From contig NZ_FRBI01000018.1 of assembly GCF_900142575.1 (NCBI RefSeq), forward strand, positions 89,640 to 153,639: DNA of 64,000 nt, given 5' to 3'. This DNA is from Actinacidiphila paucisporea. Its GTDB lineage: Bacteria > Actinomycetota > Actinomycetes > Streptomycetales > Streptomycetaceae. This document shows, piece after piece, positions 41,810 through 49,939 of the stretch; within the stretch, counting starts at the first letter, position 1; each line of letters begins with the position of its first letter. A model generated the notes under the pieces. That model was not told the origin of the DNA and did not search any database. It saw nothing but the letters and a program-made list of their open reading frames with translations. The position numbers were made by a program, and so were the translations under genes.

Positions 41810-42293
41810 CGCGAACGCGGGCGCCGCCGGCTCCCGCCCCCAGGCGCGGGCGCGGACACTTCCCGGCCAGCGCCTGGTGAACGTGCTGGTCCGCGGCCTG
41901 CTGCGGACACCGGGCCTGTCCCGGGTCATCGGCACCAGACTGGTCACCCTCTACGTGGTGGGCCGCAAGTCGCAACGCCGCTATTCGGTCCCGGTCGCCT
42001 ACCTCGCCGAAGGCGACGATCTGCTGATCGGCACCTCCTTCGGATGGGGTCGCAACCTGCGCACCGGCGAGCCGGTCGCGATCCGGCTCAAGGGCCGGCG
42101 CCGCTGGGCCGACGTGCAGGTCGCCACCAGGGAGTCCGACGTCCTGTCGGCCTATGCGCACATGGCACAGGTCAACCCGACCTTCGCCAAGTTCAACGGC
42201 ATCCGCGTCGGCGCCGACGGCGAGCCGGACCGGGACGACCTCCGGTCGGTCTGGCAGAGCGGCGCGCGAGCGCTGAGGCTGACCCCGCGGTGA
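41799..42293 (+). CDS. Nitroreductase/deazaflavin-dependent oxidoreductase (DDN-like) family protein
   Basis: The 164-residue protein has the split beta-barrel pattern of the F420-binding nitroreductase (DUF385) family: LYVVGRKSQRRYSVPVAYLAEGDDLLIGTSFGWGRNLR, with the Gly-Arg-Lys turn and following strands, then PVAIRLKGRRRWADVQV. Members use deazaflavin F420H2, or bind other flavins, to reduce nitro groups or quinones. The start overlaps the upstream gene by 11 bp; there is no other binding-site support. The region after it is non-coding for 353 bp. Confidence 0.8.
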   Translation: MTTDANAGAAGSRPQARARTLPGQRLVNVLVRGLLRTPGLSRVIGTRLVTLYVVGRKSQRRYSVPVAYLAEGDDLLIGTSFGWGRNLRTGEPVAIRLKGRRRWADVQVATRESDVLSAYAHMAQVNPTFAKFNGIRVGADGEPDRDDLRSVWQSGARALRLTPR

Positions 42294-42646
42294 CAGCGGC
42301 TTTCCGCCCGTCCGGGCGCCACCCCGCCGCCCGGAGTGGCAGCGGCCGCCGCGCACCGCGTACGGCCGCCGCGTAGAACCCGTTCGGTCCCGGCGGCAGT
42401 CGGCGTTCCGGGACCGCGGCGTGGGCGGCGACCGGCAGGTGACGATCCCGCAGGGCCGGTTCGACAGGGGCCTCGACCTGAGCGGGCTGACCGGGTCCAG
42501 GTCTGGACCGGCTACCGGTTCGTCCACTGACGGCGGGAGCGCGGGGGACCGCGTGCCCGGACGTACGCGTACGGGGCGGCTGCCGGGGTATCCGCAGGGG
42601 CGGCGGTTCGCGCGGGGCCTCGGGGGTGCGGTCGGAGGTGGCGGGG
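42294..42646. other. 353-bp region without a recognisable gene
   Basis: No promoter or terminator is obvious. Two short frames near 42421-42530 read like pieces of one coding sequence (VTIPQGRFDRGLDLSGLTG in one frame and VQVWTGYRFVH ending at a stop at 42528-42530 in another), which would suggest a decayed, frameshifted gene, but this is weak evidence. Confidence 0.35.
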
Positions 42647-43540
42647 ATGGGCGGGACGGCGGCCCGGGTGCGGGAGGCGTGGCGGGGCTCGGTCGCGGGA
42701 CGGATCTGGCGGCAGGGCGCCGAGGTGGAGCTGATGCACCGTTCGATGGGGTTCGCGGCGCTCGGACTGGTGACGCTGATGCCGCTGCTGATCGTGGTGG
42801 CGGCGGCCGTCCCTTACCAGCGGGCGGGCTTCGCGCAGTGGATCGTGGACGGCATGGGGCTGTCGGGCCGCCCGGCGGGGACCGTGCGGCGGCTGTTCTC
42901 CACCCCGGGCGCGGTGCTGAGCACCACCAGCGCGCTGAGTCTCGCGTCGCTCGCGGTGTTCGGCCTGTCGTTCGCGGCGAGCGTGGCGACCGGCTACGAG
43001 CGGATATGGGAGCTGCCGGCGGTGCCCTGGCACGCGGTGTGGCGGCGGGTGGTGTGGCTGGCGGTGCTGACGGCGTATCTGTTCGTGGAGGCGCAGAGCG
43101 GCACGCTGCTGGACGGCGGGGCTCCGGCGGCCGGGCTGCGCATCGCCTTCACCCTCGCCTGCGGGGTGCTCTTCTTCTGGTGGGGCCAGCGCTTCCTGCT
43201 CGGCAACCGCGTCCCGGGCCTGCCGGCCCTCACCGGCGCGGTGTGCACCATGGCCGGCCTGGTGGGCCTGCGGGTCTTCTCGATCCTGGTGCTCTCGCCG
43301 CTGACCTTGACCAGCGCGGTGACCTACGGCCCGGTCGGCACCGTGCTGACCGTGCAGAGCTGGCTGATCGGAGTGGGCTTCGTCATCTTCGGCGGCGCGC
43401 TGGTCGGACGGCAACTGCACCGCGGGGTGGCGGTGGAAGCGGGCGCAGGGACCGGCGAGCCGGCCGGCGGAGCCGCCTTGCCGCCCGGCGACGGTGCCGC
43501 GGAGCCGAGCCTCGACCCCCAACCGCGGGGCAGCGCCTAG
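42647..43540 (+). CDS. YihY/BrkB-type integral membrane protein
   Basis: The 297-residue protein has six membrane helices, the first after an amphipathic N-terminus (VELMHRSMGFAALGLVTLMPLL) and the others at about 85-105, 125-145, 165-185, 200-220 and 235-255. The order and the conserved helix starts resemble the YihY/BrkB family. A cytoplasmic low-complexity tail ends the protein. GGAGGT lies 7 nt before the ATG at 42647, which is preferred to a GTG at 42626. The biochemical role of the family is not established. It converges with the HAD gene. Confidence 0.8.
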   Translation: MGGTAARVREAWRGSVAGRIWRQGAEVELMHRSMGFAALGLVTLMPLLIVVAAAVPYQRAGFAQWIVDGMGLSGRPAGTVRRLFSTPGAVLSTTSALSLASLAVFGLSFAASVATGYERIWELPAVPWHAVWRRVVWLAVLTAYLFVEAQSGTLLDGGAPAAGLRIAFTLACGVLFFWWGQRFLLGNRVPGLPALTGAVCTMAGLVGLRVFSILVLSPLTLTSAVTYGPVGTVLTVQSWLIGVGFVIFGGALVGRQLHRGVAVEAGAGTGEPAGGAALPPGDGAAEPSLDPQPRGSA

Positions 43541-43605
43541 GGTCCGGCCGTGGGCGCGACCCACCGTCCCGTACGCCGCGCGCAGCGCCCGGACCTCCTT
43601 CCGGG

Positions 43606-44394
43606 TCAGCGGGCCAGCGCCCGGGCCGCGCGGCGGCCGGCCCACGCGAAGACGTCCGGGTCGTCCAGCCGCCTGACCCACAGGTCGACGCGGGCGGCGG
43701 CCTCCTCGCCCGGCCAGGGGCCGACGCCCAGGACGCGCAGCCCGGCCCGCAGCGCGGACTCCACCCCGCAGGCCGAGTCCTCCACGGCGAGGCTCTGCGC
43801 GGGGTCGGCGCCGCACAGCCGGACCGCGGTGAGGTAGACGTCGGGCGCGGGCTTGGGGCGGACCGTGTCGTCGGGGACCACGATGTGGTCGAAGTACGGC
43901 AGCAGACCGGCGGTGGACAGGCAGGTCTCGACCACGTCGGCGGGGCAGTTGCTGGCCACCGCGAGCGGTGCGAACTTCGCGGCGTGGGCGACCAGTTCCG
44001 GCGCGCCCGGCATGGTGGTGGGCCGGGCGGCCACCAGGGTGCGGAAGCCCGCGAGCAGCTCGTCGGTCAGCGCGCCGCCCAGTTCGGGCCGGCCCGCCTC
44101 GTCGGCCATGAGCTGCCCGCACTCCGTGTAGTGCAGGCCCTTCGCGCGCTCGGCGAATCCCGGCGCCGCGTTCAGGCCGTAGGCACGCAGGGTCAGGTCG
44201 CGCGCGTCCTGCCAGTGCCGCTCGGTGTCCATGAGCGTGCCGTCGCAGTCGAAGACGACCGCGGCCGGCGTCCAGGACAGCGGTGGCGCGGACTCGCGGG
44301 ACGGCGCGGGCGGCGCGGAGGCCGACGCGTCCGGGGGCGGCGCGGCGGCGGAGGGATGGGACGGGGCCACGGATTGAGTCACGGAGTGGGTCAC
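43606..44394 (-). CDS. HAD-family phosphatase
   Basis: The 262-residue protein has all HAD motifs: VVFDCDGTLMDTE with the nucleophile, a helical cap, the ASNCPADVV motif 2, RPKPAPDVY motif 3 and AVEDSACGVESAL motif 4, the pattern of phosphoglycolate and sugar phosphatases. It lies downstream of the AfsA/ScbA homologue on the same strand. In the known A-factor route a phosphatase removes the DHAP phosphate, so it could take that step; this is inference. The start is uncertain: GTG 44394 is chosen, and the frame stays open to 44559. Confidence 0.8.
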   Translation of the reverse strand: MTHSVTQSVAPSHPSAAAPPPDASASAPPAPSRESAPPLSWTPAAVVFDCDGTLMDTERHWQDARDLTLRAYGLNAAPGFAERAKGLHYTECGQLMADEAGRPELGGALTDELLAGFRTLVAARPTTMPGAPELVAHAAKFAPLAVASNCPADVVETCLSTAGLLPYFDHIVVPDDTVRPKPAPDVYLTAVRLCGADPAQSLAVEDSACGVESALRAGLRVLGVGPWPGEEAAARVDLWVRRLDDPDVFAWAGRRAARALAR

Positions 44395-44547
44395 TGGCGG
44401 GAGTTCCGTTCGGGAGTGCCGGAGCACACGGAGCAGGATCGTTCCGTCGGCTCCCGGCGACGAGGGGCCGCACACCCTCCCGATGCCGTGACAGGGCGGC
44501 AAAGGGCGTGGCGGAGAGTTCTCCGCGGCCACCGGCACCGCCGAGAA

Positions 44548-44568
44548 CATAACGTTCATTACGCTATG
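44548..44568. promoter_or_regulatory. AT-rich inverted repeat, possible receptor operator (ARE-like)
   Basis: CATAACG (44548-44554) and CGCTATG (44562-44568) form a near-perfect inverted repeat around TTCATTA, 21 bp in total. It is unusually AT-rich for the window and lies upstream of the HAD gene. TetR-type gamma-butyrolactone receptors bind such sites. Confidence 0.45.
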
Positions 44569-44604
44569 GACGGCGACGAGGCGTAGTCAAGCAACTCCGC
44601 CGTG

Positions 44605-45534
44605 TCACGTGTCGTGTCGCCCGAAGCCCAGGACGCCGTAGGTGGTCGCGCCGCCGCCCTGCCGTACCCGGAAGACGCAGGTCCGGTCGTGTGCGACGGT
44701 GTCCACCACGGCCGGCGGGTCGTACTCGGTGAAGGACACCGCGGCCATGCGGCCGCTGGTCGGCCGCAGCAGGCAACCGGCGGAGATCTCGGCGGCTGCC
44801 TGACGGGCCGCCTCCAGCAGCACCATGCCGGGCACGTGGTCGCTGGCGTGGTCGAAGTAGAACGGGTGGCCGGGGTCGGCGGGTTCGACGGCCAGCCCGC
44901 CGGCGCGGCGGGCGACGACGACGTCGGCGGCCCGCGCGACACCGAGCAGCGCCGGGTCGGGCCGCCCGCCGGGTACGGGCGCGGGCTGGGGGGAGCCGAG
45001 CCGGTCGGCGCGGACCGCCGCGTAACGCGCCTCGGACAGGAATCGCGCGCCGCCCCCCGCACGCGCGAACAGCCGGCCGCCGGCCCGGTAGGCGACGGCC
45101 AGCCGCACCGAGGCGAGGCGGCCGTCCGGGCGCCGCCGCGGGTCCGTCACCTCGACGTCGCAGGTGACCTCGGTGCAGCCGAGACCCACCCGCGGCTCGC
45201 GGCCGGGGTGCAGCACGAAGCGCAGGTCGTCGATGAGCATCCGGGCGGTCGGCGGCACGCCGAACCACCGCAGCGGCAGGTAGATGCCGAGCTGGCGCAG
45301 CGTCTCCACGACGAGCAGCGGGCTGTGCCGGTCGCTGCCGTCGCCCGGGAAAGTGATGTGCGAACGGGGCCAGCAGGCCGCGGCGCGAAATCCCCCGGCC
45401 CGCTCCGCCCGCACGTCCGTCAGCAGGACCTCGGCCACCGACGTACGGTGCACCAGCTCGCGCGGAACCGTACAGGACCAGCTCAGGTCCCCGGTCCGGT
45501 CGGAGGCGAGTGGCAGGCCGAGCGAATCCCTCAT
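44605..45534 (-). CDS. AfsA/ScbA-family gamma-butyrolactone biosynthesis protein
   Basis: The 309-residue protein contains two AfsA hot-dog repeats (about 20-135 and 190-300), each with an RExVH- or DHxPGMVLLEAARQ-type segment (VPRELVHRTSVAEVLLTDV; HASDHVPGMVLLEAARQA). AfsA-type enzymes join a beta-ketoacyl chain to dihydroxyacetone phosphate, the first committed step of gamma-butyrolactone signals. It is divergent from a ScbR-type receptor gene, the classical arrangement. The ATG at 45534 follows a 174-bp shared promoter region. Confidence 0.88.
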   Translation of the reverse strand: MRDSLGLPLASDRTGDLSWSCTVPRELVHRTSVAEVLLTDVRAERAGGFRAAACWPRSHITFPGDGSDRHSPLLVVETLRQLGIYLPLRWFGVPPTARMLIDDLRFVLHPGREPRVGLGCTEVTCDVEVTDPRRRPDGRLASVRLAVAYRAGGRLFARAGGGARFLSEARYAAVRADRLGSPQPAPVPGGRPDPALLGVARAADVVVARRAGGLAVEPADPGHPFYFDHASDHVPGMVLLEAARQAAAEISAGCLLRPTSGRMAAVSFTEYDPPAVVDTVAHDRTCVFRVRQGGGATTYGVLGFGRHDT

Positions 45535-45577
45535 ATGACAAGAGAAACGCGCGTCCGGTGAATTCGCACCCGCTTGC

Positions 45578-45636
45578 TTCCGGAATGTAACGGAGAGAAG
45601 TCACGCAGGCACTACATTGCTGCCCATTGATGGCAG
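45578..45636. promoter_or_regulatory. Divergent control region of the AfsA/ScbR pair
   Basis: Several inverted repeats lie here: the 8-bp palindrome TTCCGGAA (45578-45585), the pair AATGTA (45584-45589) and TACATT (45613-45618), and CTGCC (45620-45624) with GGCAG (45632-45636). Any of them could be the receptor's autoregulatory element. Confidence 0.4.
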
Positions 45637-45708
45637 GCCTTGGCCGCGTCCGCTGCCCCCCGGGCGGGACACGCGGCCGGGCGGCTCGACCGCGAGCGGA
45701 ATTGTGGA

Positions 45709-46356
45709 GTGGATGTGCAGGAACGTGCCGAGGCGACGCGCAGGTATCTCGTGGAGGCCGCGGCGCAGCTTTTCGAGGAACGCGGATACGCCGGGACCAG
45801 CATCAGCGACATCAGCGCGCGGTCCGGCCGCACCAGCGGGGCGATCTACTTCCACTTCACCAGCAAGGAGAAGCTCGCGCTCGCGGTGATCGAGGCGACG
45901 CTCGCCACCTGGCCCGCGGTCATCGCGCAGGTCCGGGCGTCGTCCGCGCCGGCGCTGGACAAACTCGTGTCGCTGAGCTTCACCGTGGCGCGGGCCTTCC
46001 GTGACGACGTGGTGGTACGCGCCGGGTCGCGGCTGTGGACGGAGCGCAAGGCCATCGACGCGGCCGTGCCCGGCCCCTTCGCCGGGTGGATCGCGACGGT
46101 GACCGAGCTGCTGCGCGAGGCGCGGGCCCAGGGCGAGTTGGCCGTCTCGGTGGTGCCGGAGACCGCCGGACTCGCTGTGGTCTACGCCTTCTTCGGCCTG
46201 CACACGGTGTCCGACGCGATGGACGGCCGGGCCGGCATCGAGGACCGGCTGCGGGAGCTGTGGGAGGTGCTGCTGCTCGCCCTGCAGGCGGAACCCGACC
46301 CCGACGCACTGCTCGTCCGCGTCCACGGGCCCGCATCCGCGCCACTGCCCGCCTGA
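45709..46356 (+). CDS. ScbR/ArpA-type gamma-butyrolactone receptor (TetR family)
   Basis: The 215-residue repressor has an N-terminal TetR helix-turn-helix (about 10-55) with FEERGYAGTSISDISARSGRTSGAIYFHFTSKEKLA, where the TSGAIYFHF core is the hallmark of gamma-butyrolactone receptors. The C-terminal ligand domain includes the conserved Trp (RLWTERKAID). The GTG at 45709 was chosen because the resulting start aligns with the usual MxxQxRAxxTR beginning. It is divergent from the AfsA homologue, which probably makes its ligand. Confidence 0.88.
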   Translation: MDVQERAEATRRYLVEAAAQLFEERGYAGTSISDISARSGRTSGAIYFHFTSKEKLALAVIEATLATWPAVIAQVRASSAPALDKLVSLSFTVARAFRDDVVVRAGSRLWTERKAIDAAVPGPFAGWIATVTELLREARAQGELAVSVVPETAGLAVVYAFFGLHTVSDAMDGRAGIEDRLRELWEVLLLALQAEPDPDALLVRVHGPASAPLPA

Positions 46357-46377
46357 GCCGGCCTGGCCCCGGCGCTC

Positions 46378-47871
46378 TCAGTCCAGGACGAAGGACGTCT
46401 CCGCCTCTCCGAACGGCGGCGCCGACACCTGTGCCAGATACGTGCCCGGCGCCGCGGTCCCCGCCAGAGGCGCCGCGCACCGGGGAGCGCTCGGTCGGCG
46501 GTTCCACCGCACGGTGTTCGTCACGGCTTTGTGGGAGGGCGCGAGGAACCACCGGCTTCCGGTGGTCGTGAGGCAGTCGGCCGAGGACCAGTAGGGCGCG
46601 TCACCGCCGGCCTTCGTCACCGTCAGCACCGCCTTCGCCGGGCCGAGATCGACCTTGCAGTCGCTGTCCGAGGAGTTCGTCGCCGTCACCAGCACGGCGG
46701 GGGTGTCGTCGCGTGCGTAGGTGGCCCGGAGGCTGCTCAAGGTCACCTCCACGGCGCTCGGGGTGCAGGCGGGCAGGGCGCCGACGCCGGACACGGCCGG
46801 CATGCTCGGTCCTGACGAGCCCGATGACTTGCCCGGGTCGTCGGAGTTGCCGCCGTAGGTGGTGACCGCCCAGGCCGCGACGCCGATCGCGCAGGAGGCG
46901 GCCAGCGCGGCGAGCGCCGTGCGCGCCGGTCGGGGCCTACGGGCCGGTCGGGGCGCACGGGCGGTGGCGGCCGTCGCGGTGTCCGCGCGCGCCGGCGTAC
47001 CGGCGTCCTGTGGGGGAGGAGGGGGAGGCGCGACGGACGGTCCTGCGGTTCTGCCCGGCCGCGCGCCCGGCGTCCTCGGCGGCGGCAGGAAGGGGAAGTC
47101 GCCGGTCGGGATGTCGGTGACGACCCGCAGCGTCTGCGGCTGCCCGGCCTTGCGGTACGCCCGGTGCAGCTCGGTGATCCGGTCCTGGACGCGGTGCTGG
47201 AAGTCCTGGAGGCCGAGCGCCTCCGTACCGGGATGGGCGGTGATGACGTCCGCCACCGACCGCGAGAAGATGCTGAACGACTCGCCGGGACGCACACCGT
47301 CCAGCGGGTCGACGGGCTCGTCCCGGGACCGGACGAACAGCGCGAACTGCCCGGCGGAGCACGCGTAGACGTAGGCCACCTTGCGGTGCAGCGCGGCACC
47401 GACCTTCCGCCGGCCCCACCGCCGGCTGCTCGCGAGGCCGCCCATCGACTCCTGCTCGATGCCCTCCCGGCAGGCGTCGATCAGGAAGACGACGCGGCCG
47501 GCGGGAGTCTCGTCGAGGTGTGCGCTCCAGTCGATCGCCACGCACCCGGACTCGAAGGGGTAGGTGTCCTCGTGGACGTCCTCGGGGACGAGGAAGTCGC
47601 GCCCCGACACGTGCACGCCGTGCCCGCTCAGCAGGACGAGCAGCGTGTCGTCCCTGCCCGCGCGCCGGAGGAACCCGGTCACCTGGCCGTCCACGAAATT
47701 CCGCGAGACCTGCCTGCCGCCTTCGCGTGCGGCCACGACCGAGACGTCGAAGCCGCGGTTCCCGAGCACCGATCCGAGGCGGGCGAGGTCACCGGGGACG
47801 AAGGGAAGCCGCGGGACACCGCGCATCTCGTAGTCGCTCGCCCCGATCAGCAGGGCTCTGTGGCGTGCCAT
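46378..47871 (-). CDS. Membrane-anchored caspase-like protease (orthocaspase)
   Basis: The 497-residue protein has an N-terminal caspase-like p20 domain (about 3-250) with the catalytic dyad His84 in LSGHGVH and Cys134 in IDACREG, preceded by Asp132. A Pro/Ala linker, one membrane helix (about 317-338) and a 130-residue extracellular beta-rich domain with four Cys follow. The protease domain is therefore cytoplasmic. Family members cleave after Arg/Lys and are linked to cell death or stress responses. GAGGGG lies 10 nt before the ATG. The role here is unknown. It ends 21 bp from the ScbR-type gene, convergent. Confidence 0.85.
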   Translation of the reverse strand: MARHRALLIGASDYEMRGVPRLPFVPGDLARLGSVLGNRGFDVSVVAAREGGRQVSRNFVDGQVTGFLRRAGRDDTLLVLLSGHGVHVSGRDFLVPEDVHEDTYPFESGCVAIDWSAHLDETPAGRVVFLIDACREGIEQESMGGLASSRRWGRRKVGAALHRKVAYVYACSAGQFALFVRSRDEPVDPLDGVRPGESFSIFSRSVADVITAHPGTEALGLQDFQHRVQDRITELHRAYRKAGQPQTLRVVTDIPTGDFPFLPPPRTPGARPGRTAGPSVAPPPPPPQDAGTPARADTATAATARAPRPARRPRPARTALAALAASCAIGVAAWAVTTYGGNSDDPGKSSGSSGPSMPAVSGVGALPACTPSAVEVTLSSLRATYARDDTPAVLVTATNSSDSDCKVDLGPAKAVLTVTKAGGDAPYWSSADCLTTTGSRWFLAPSHKAVTNTVRWNRRPSAPRCAAPLAGTAAPGTYLAQVSAPPFGEAETSFVLD

Positions 47872-47970
47872 CCCGCAGCGCCCCTCGGTCGGTGACAGTA
47901 GATCAACTGTACGTAGCCGGCGGGGCGGTGCGCGGCCGAATCGACGGACTCGGCTCGGTCGCGGCGGCCC

Positions 47971-48537
47971 TCAGAGCGACGGCGCGCGGTCCGCCAGCAG
48001 GGAGGCCACCAGGCCGCGCGCCCACTGGCTGGACGCGGGCCGGCTGCTGAAGACGGCCCGGTAGTACAGCGGCCCGAGCAGCAGGTCGACGGCCCGCTCC
48101 ACGTCGGGCGCCGCGCCGCCGCGCGCCCTTTCACGCTCGATGATCGCGCCGAGCTGCTCGTGGCGGTCGACGGTGCAGGCGCAGCCGCCCTCCGGGCCCG
48201 AGCCGATGGTCGCGCGCATCAGGGCCAGGACGTCGGGGTCCGCGAGGTCGGTGGCGACGTCGCCCATCCAGCGCTCCAGGTCGCCGGCCAGGGAGCCGGT
48301 GTCCGGCACCACGACGTCGCCGCTGAACCGGCTGGTGGCGACGTCGGCCAGCAGTTGCGACACCGATCCCCAGCGCCGGTAGACCGTGGTCGGGTGCACC
48401 CCGGCGCGTGCGGCGACGGCGGGAATCGTGAGGGTGTCGGCCGACTCCGCGCCGACCAGCTCCTCGACGGCGCGGTGCACCGACGCGCGTACCCGCGCGG
48501 AACGGCCCCCGGGGCGTACGTGGACGTCTTCAACCAT
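47971..48537 (-). CDS. TetR-family transcriptional regulator
   Basis: The 188-residue protein has the TetR helix-turn-helix (about 15-62, with TLTIPAVAARAGVHPTTVYRRWGSVSQLLADV) and a TetR C-terminal ligand domain with ALMRATIGSG. It is divergent from the MFS gene, 75 bp away, with an exact 14-bp inverted repeat in between. It most likely represses both. The ATG at 48537 lies 18 nt outside the repeat's centre-proximal arm. No ligand can be inferred beyond a substrate of the transporter. Confidence 0.88.
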   Translation of the reverse strand: MVEDVHVRPGGRSARVRASVHRAVEELVGAESADTLTIPAVAARAGVHPTTVYRRWGSVSQLLADVATSRFSGDVVVPDTGSLAGDLERWMGDVATDLADPDVLALMRATIGSGPEGGCACTVDRHEQLGAIIERERARGGAAPDVERAVDLLLGPLYYRAVFSSRPASSQWARGLVASLLADRAPSL

Positions 48538-48549
48538 GCGGAAATTATC

Positions 48550-48598
48550 GCACTGATCGTTGCGTTAGGCTAGCCACCACTAACGCAACGATCACTGC
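48550..48598. promoter_or_regulatory. TetR operator: 19-bp inverted repeat
   Basis: GCACTGATCGTTGCGTTAG (48550-48568) and CTAACGCAACGATCACTGC (48580-48598) are inverted repeats matching at 18 of 19 positions, with an 11-bp spacer. They fill most of the 75-bp region between the divergent TetR and MFS genes. Confidence 0.85.
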
Positions 48599-48612
48599 AA
48601 TCGGAGGTCCGT

Positions 48613-49875
48613 ATGACCGTCGCGCGGATGCGCCACGACAGGAGTCCCGTGCCCCCGGCCGCAGCGGACAGGGTGTCCGGTCGGCGCGGGCTGAGCCGCG
48701 GTGGCGCCTTCGCCGCCATCGCGGCGATCTTCGTCCTCTTCATGGCCGCCTCCAGCGCGCCATCCCCGCTCTACGTCGTCTACCAGCATGAATGGAGCTT
48801 CTCCGCGTCCATGCTGACGACCGTCTTCGCGGTCTACGTCGTCGGCATGATCGGCTCGCTCCTGGTGGTCGGGGCGCTGTCCGACCACATAGGCCGCCGC
48901 CCCGTCCTGATCTCGGCGATCGCCCTCGAAGCGGTGGCGATGCTGCTGTTCATCGTCGCCGGTGACGTCTCGCTGCTGCTGGTGGCCCGTTTCGTGCAGG
49001 GCGTCGCCACGGGCGCGGCCATGACCACCCTCGGCGCCACCCTGGTCGACCTCAACCCTCCGCACGCACCGCACCGCGCGGGCGTCATCACCGGTGCGGC
49101 GCCCACCTTCGGCCTCGGCCTGGGCGCGCTCGGCTGCGGATTCCTGGTGCAGTACGGTCCGCACCCGACCCGGCTGGTGTACGTGCTGCTGCTCGCCGGC
49201 CTGGTGCTGGCGGGCCTGGCCGTCGCCGCGCTGCCGGAGACCTCGGCGCTGCGGCCGGGCGCCGCACGCTCGCTGCAACCCCGCCTCGGCGTCGCCCCCC
49301 GGCTGCGCGCCGACCTGATCGCGCTGGTGCCGATCCTGGTGGCGAGCTGGGCCCTGGGCGGCCTCTACCTCGCGCTCGGCCCGTCGGTGGCCGCCGGCCT
49401 GTTCGGCCTGTCCAGCCACGTCATCGGCGGCCTGGTCGTCACGTTGCTCTGCGTACCCGCCTCGGTCACGGCGTTCGCGCTGCGCGGCTGGCCGACGGAG
49501 CGCACCCTGGCTCTCGGCGCGGCCCTGCTGGTGGTCGGCACGGGCGTGGGCCTGACCGGCGTCGAGGTGAACTCGGTCACCGCCGCCGCCCTCGGCACGG
49601 CGCTCGCGGGCATCGGCTTCGGCGCGGCGGGCCTGGCCAGCTTCGGCACGCTGGCCCGTATCGCCGAACCCGCCGAGCGGGGCGAGCTGTTCGCGGTCGC
49701 CTTCGTGATCTCCTACCTCGCCTTCAGCATCCCGGCCGTCGTCGCCGGGTTCGCCACCACGGACGTGGGCCTGCACAGGACCGCGGTCGTCTACAGCGCC
49801 GCCGTCATCGCCTTCGGCGCCCTGGCGCTGGTCGCGCAGCGCGTCCGTACGTCCCGGGTCCGGCCCGCCGCCTAG
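48613..49875 (+). CDS. MFS transporter, efflux type
   Basis: The 420-residue membrane protein has 12 predicted helices and a polar 30-residue N-terminal tail. Motif A is recognisable as GALSDHIGRRPVLI, and the N-terminal half has APSPLYVVYQHEWSFSASMLTTVF, which resembles the DHA1 drug:H+ antiporters. GGAGGT lies 5 nt before the ATG. Its expression should be controlled by the divergent TetR regulator through the large inverted repeat, so it is probably induced by its own substrate. Confidence 0.88.
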   Translation: MTVARMRHDRSPVPPAAADRVSGRRGLSRGGAFAAIAAIFVLFMAASSAPSPLYVVYQHEWSFSASMLTTVFAVYVVGMIGSLLVVGALSDHIGRRPVLISAIALEAVAMLLFIVAGDVSLLLVARFVQGVATGAAMTTLGATLVDLNPPHAPHRAGVITGAAPTFGLGLGALGCGFLVQYGPHPTRLVYVLLLAGLVLAGLAVAALPETSALRPGAARSLQPRLGVAPRLRADLIALVPILVASWALGGLYLALGPSVAAGLFGLSSHVIGGLVVTLLCVPASVTAFALRGWPTERTLALGAALLVVGTGVGLTGVEVNSVTAAALGTALAGIGFGAAGLASFGTLARIAEPAERGELFAVAFVISYLAFSIPAVVAGFATTDVGLHRTAVVYSAAVIAFGALALVAQRVRTSRVRPAA

Positions 49876-49898
49876 AGGCCGTCAACTGCGGTGCCCGC

Positions 49899-49930
49899 GC
49901 GGTCCGGGGGGCGCACACTCCCCGGACCGC
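49899..49930. terminator. Bidirectional hairpin after the MFS gene
   Basis: GCGGTCCGGGG (49899-49909) pairs with CCCCGGACCGC (49920-49930), an 11-bp perfect stem between convergent stop codons. Confidence 0.8.
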
Positions 49931-49939
49931 CGGTGCCGG

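Noticed and set aside
42421..42530. A small gene between the nitroreductase-like and YihY genes.
   Set aside because: Two frames each carry a plausible stretch but neither has a start with a binding site. At most it is a decayed fragment.
44605..46356. Part of an antibiotic biosynthetic gene cluster.
   Set aside because: The AfsA/ScbR pair is a signalling locus. No polyketide, peptide-synthetase, terpene or tailoring genes are nearby.
46485..46492. GAGCGCTC inside the caspase gene as another LacI-type operator.
   Set aside because: The flanking bases do not continue the palindrome, and no start site lies nearby.
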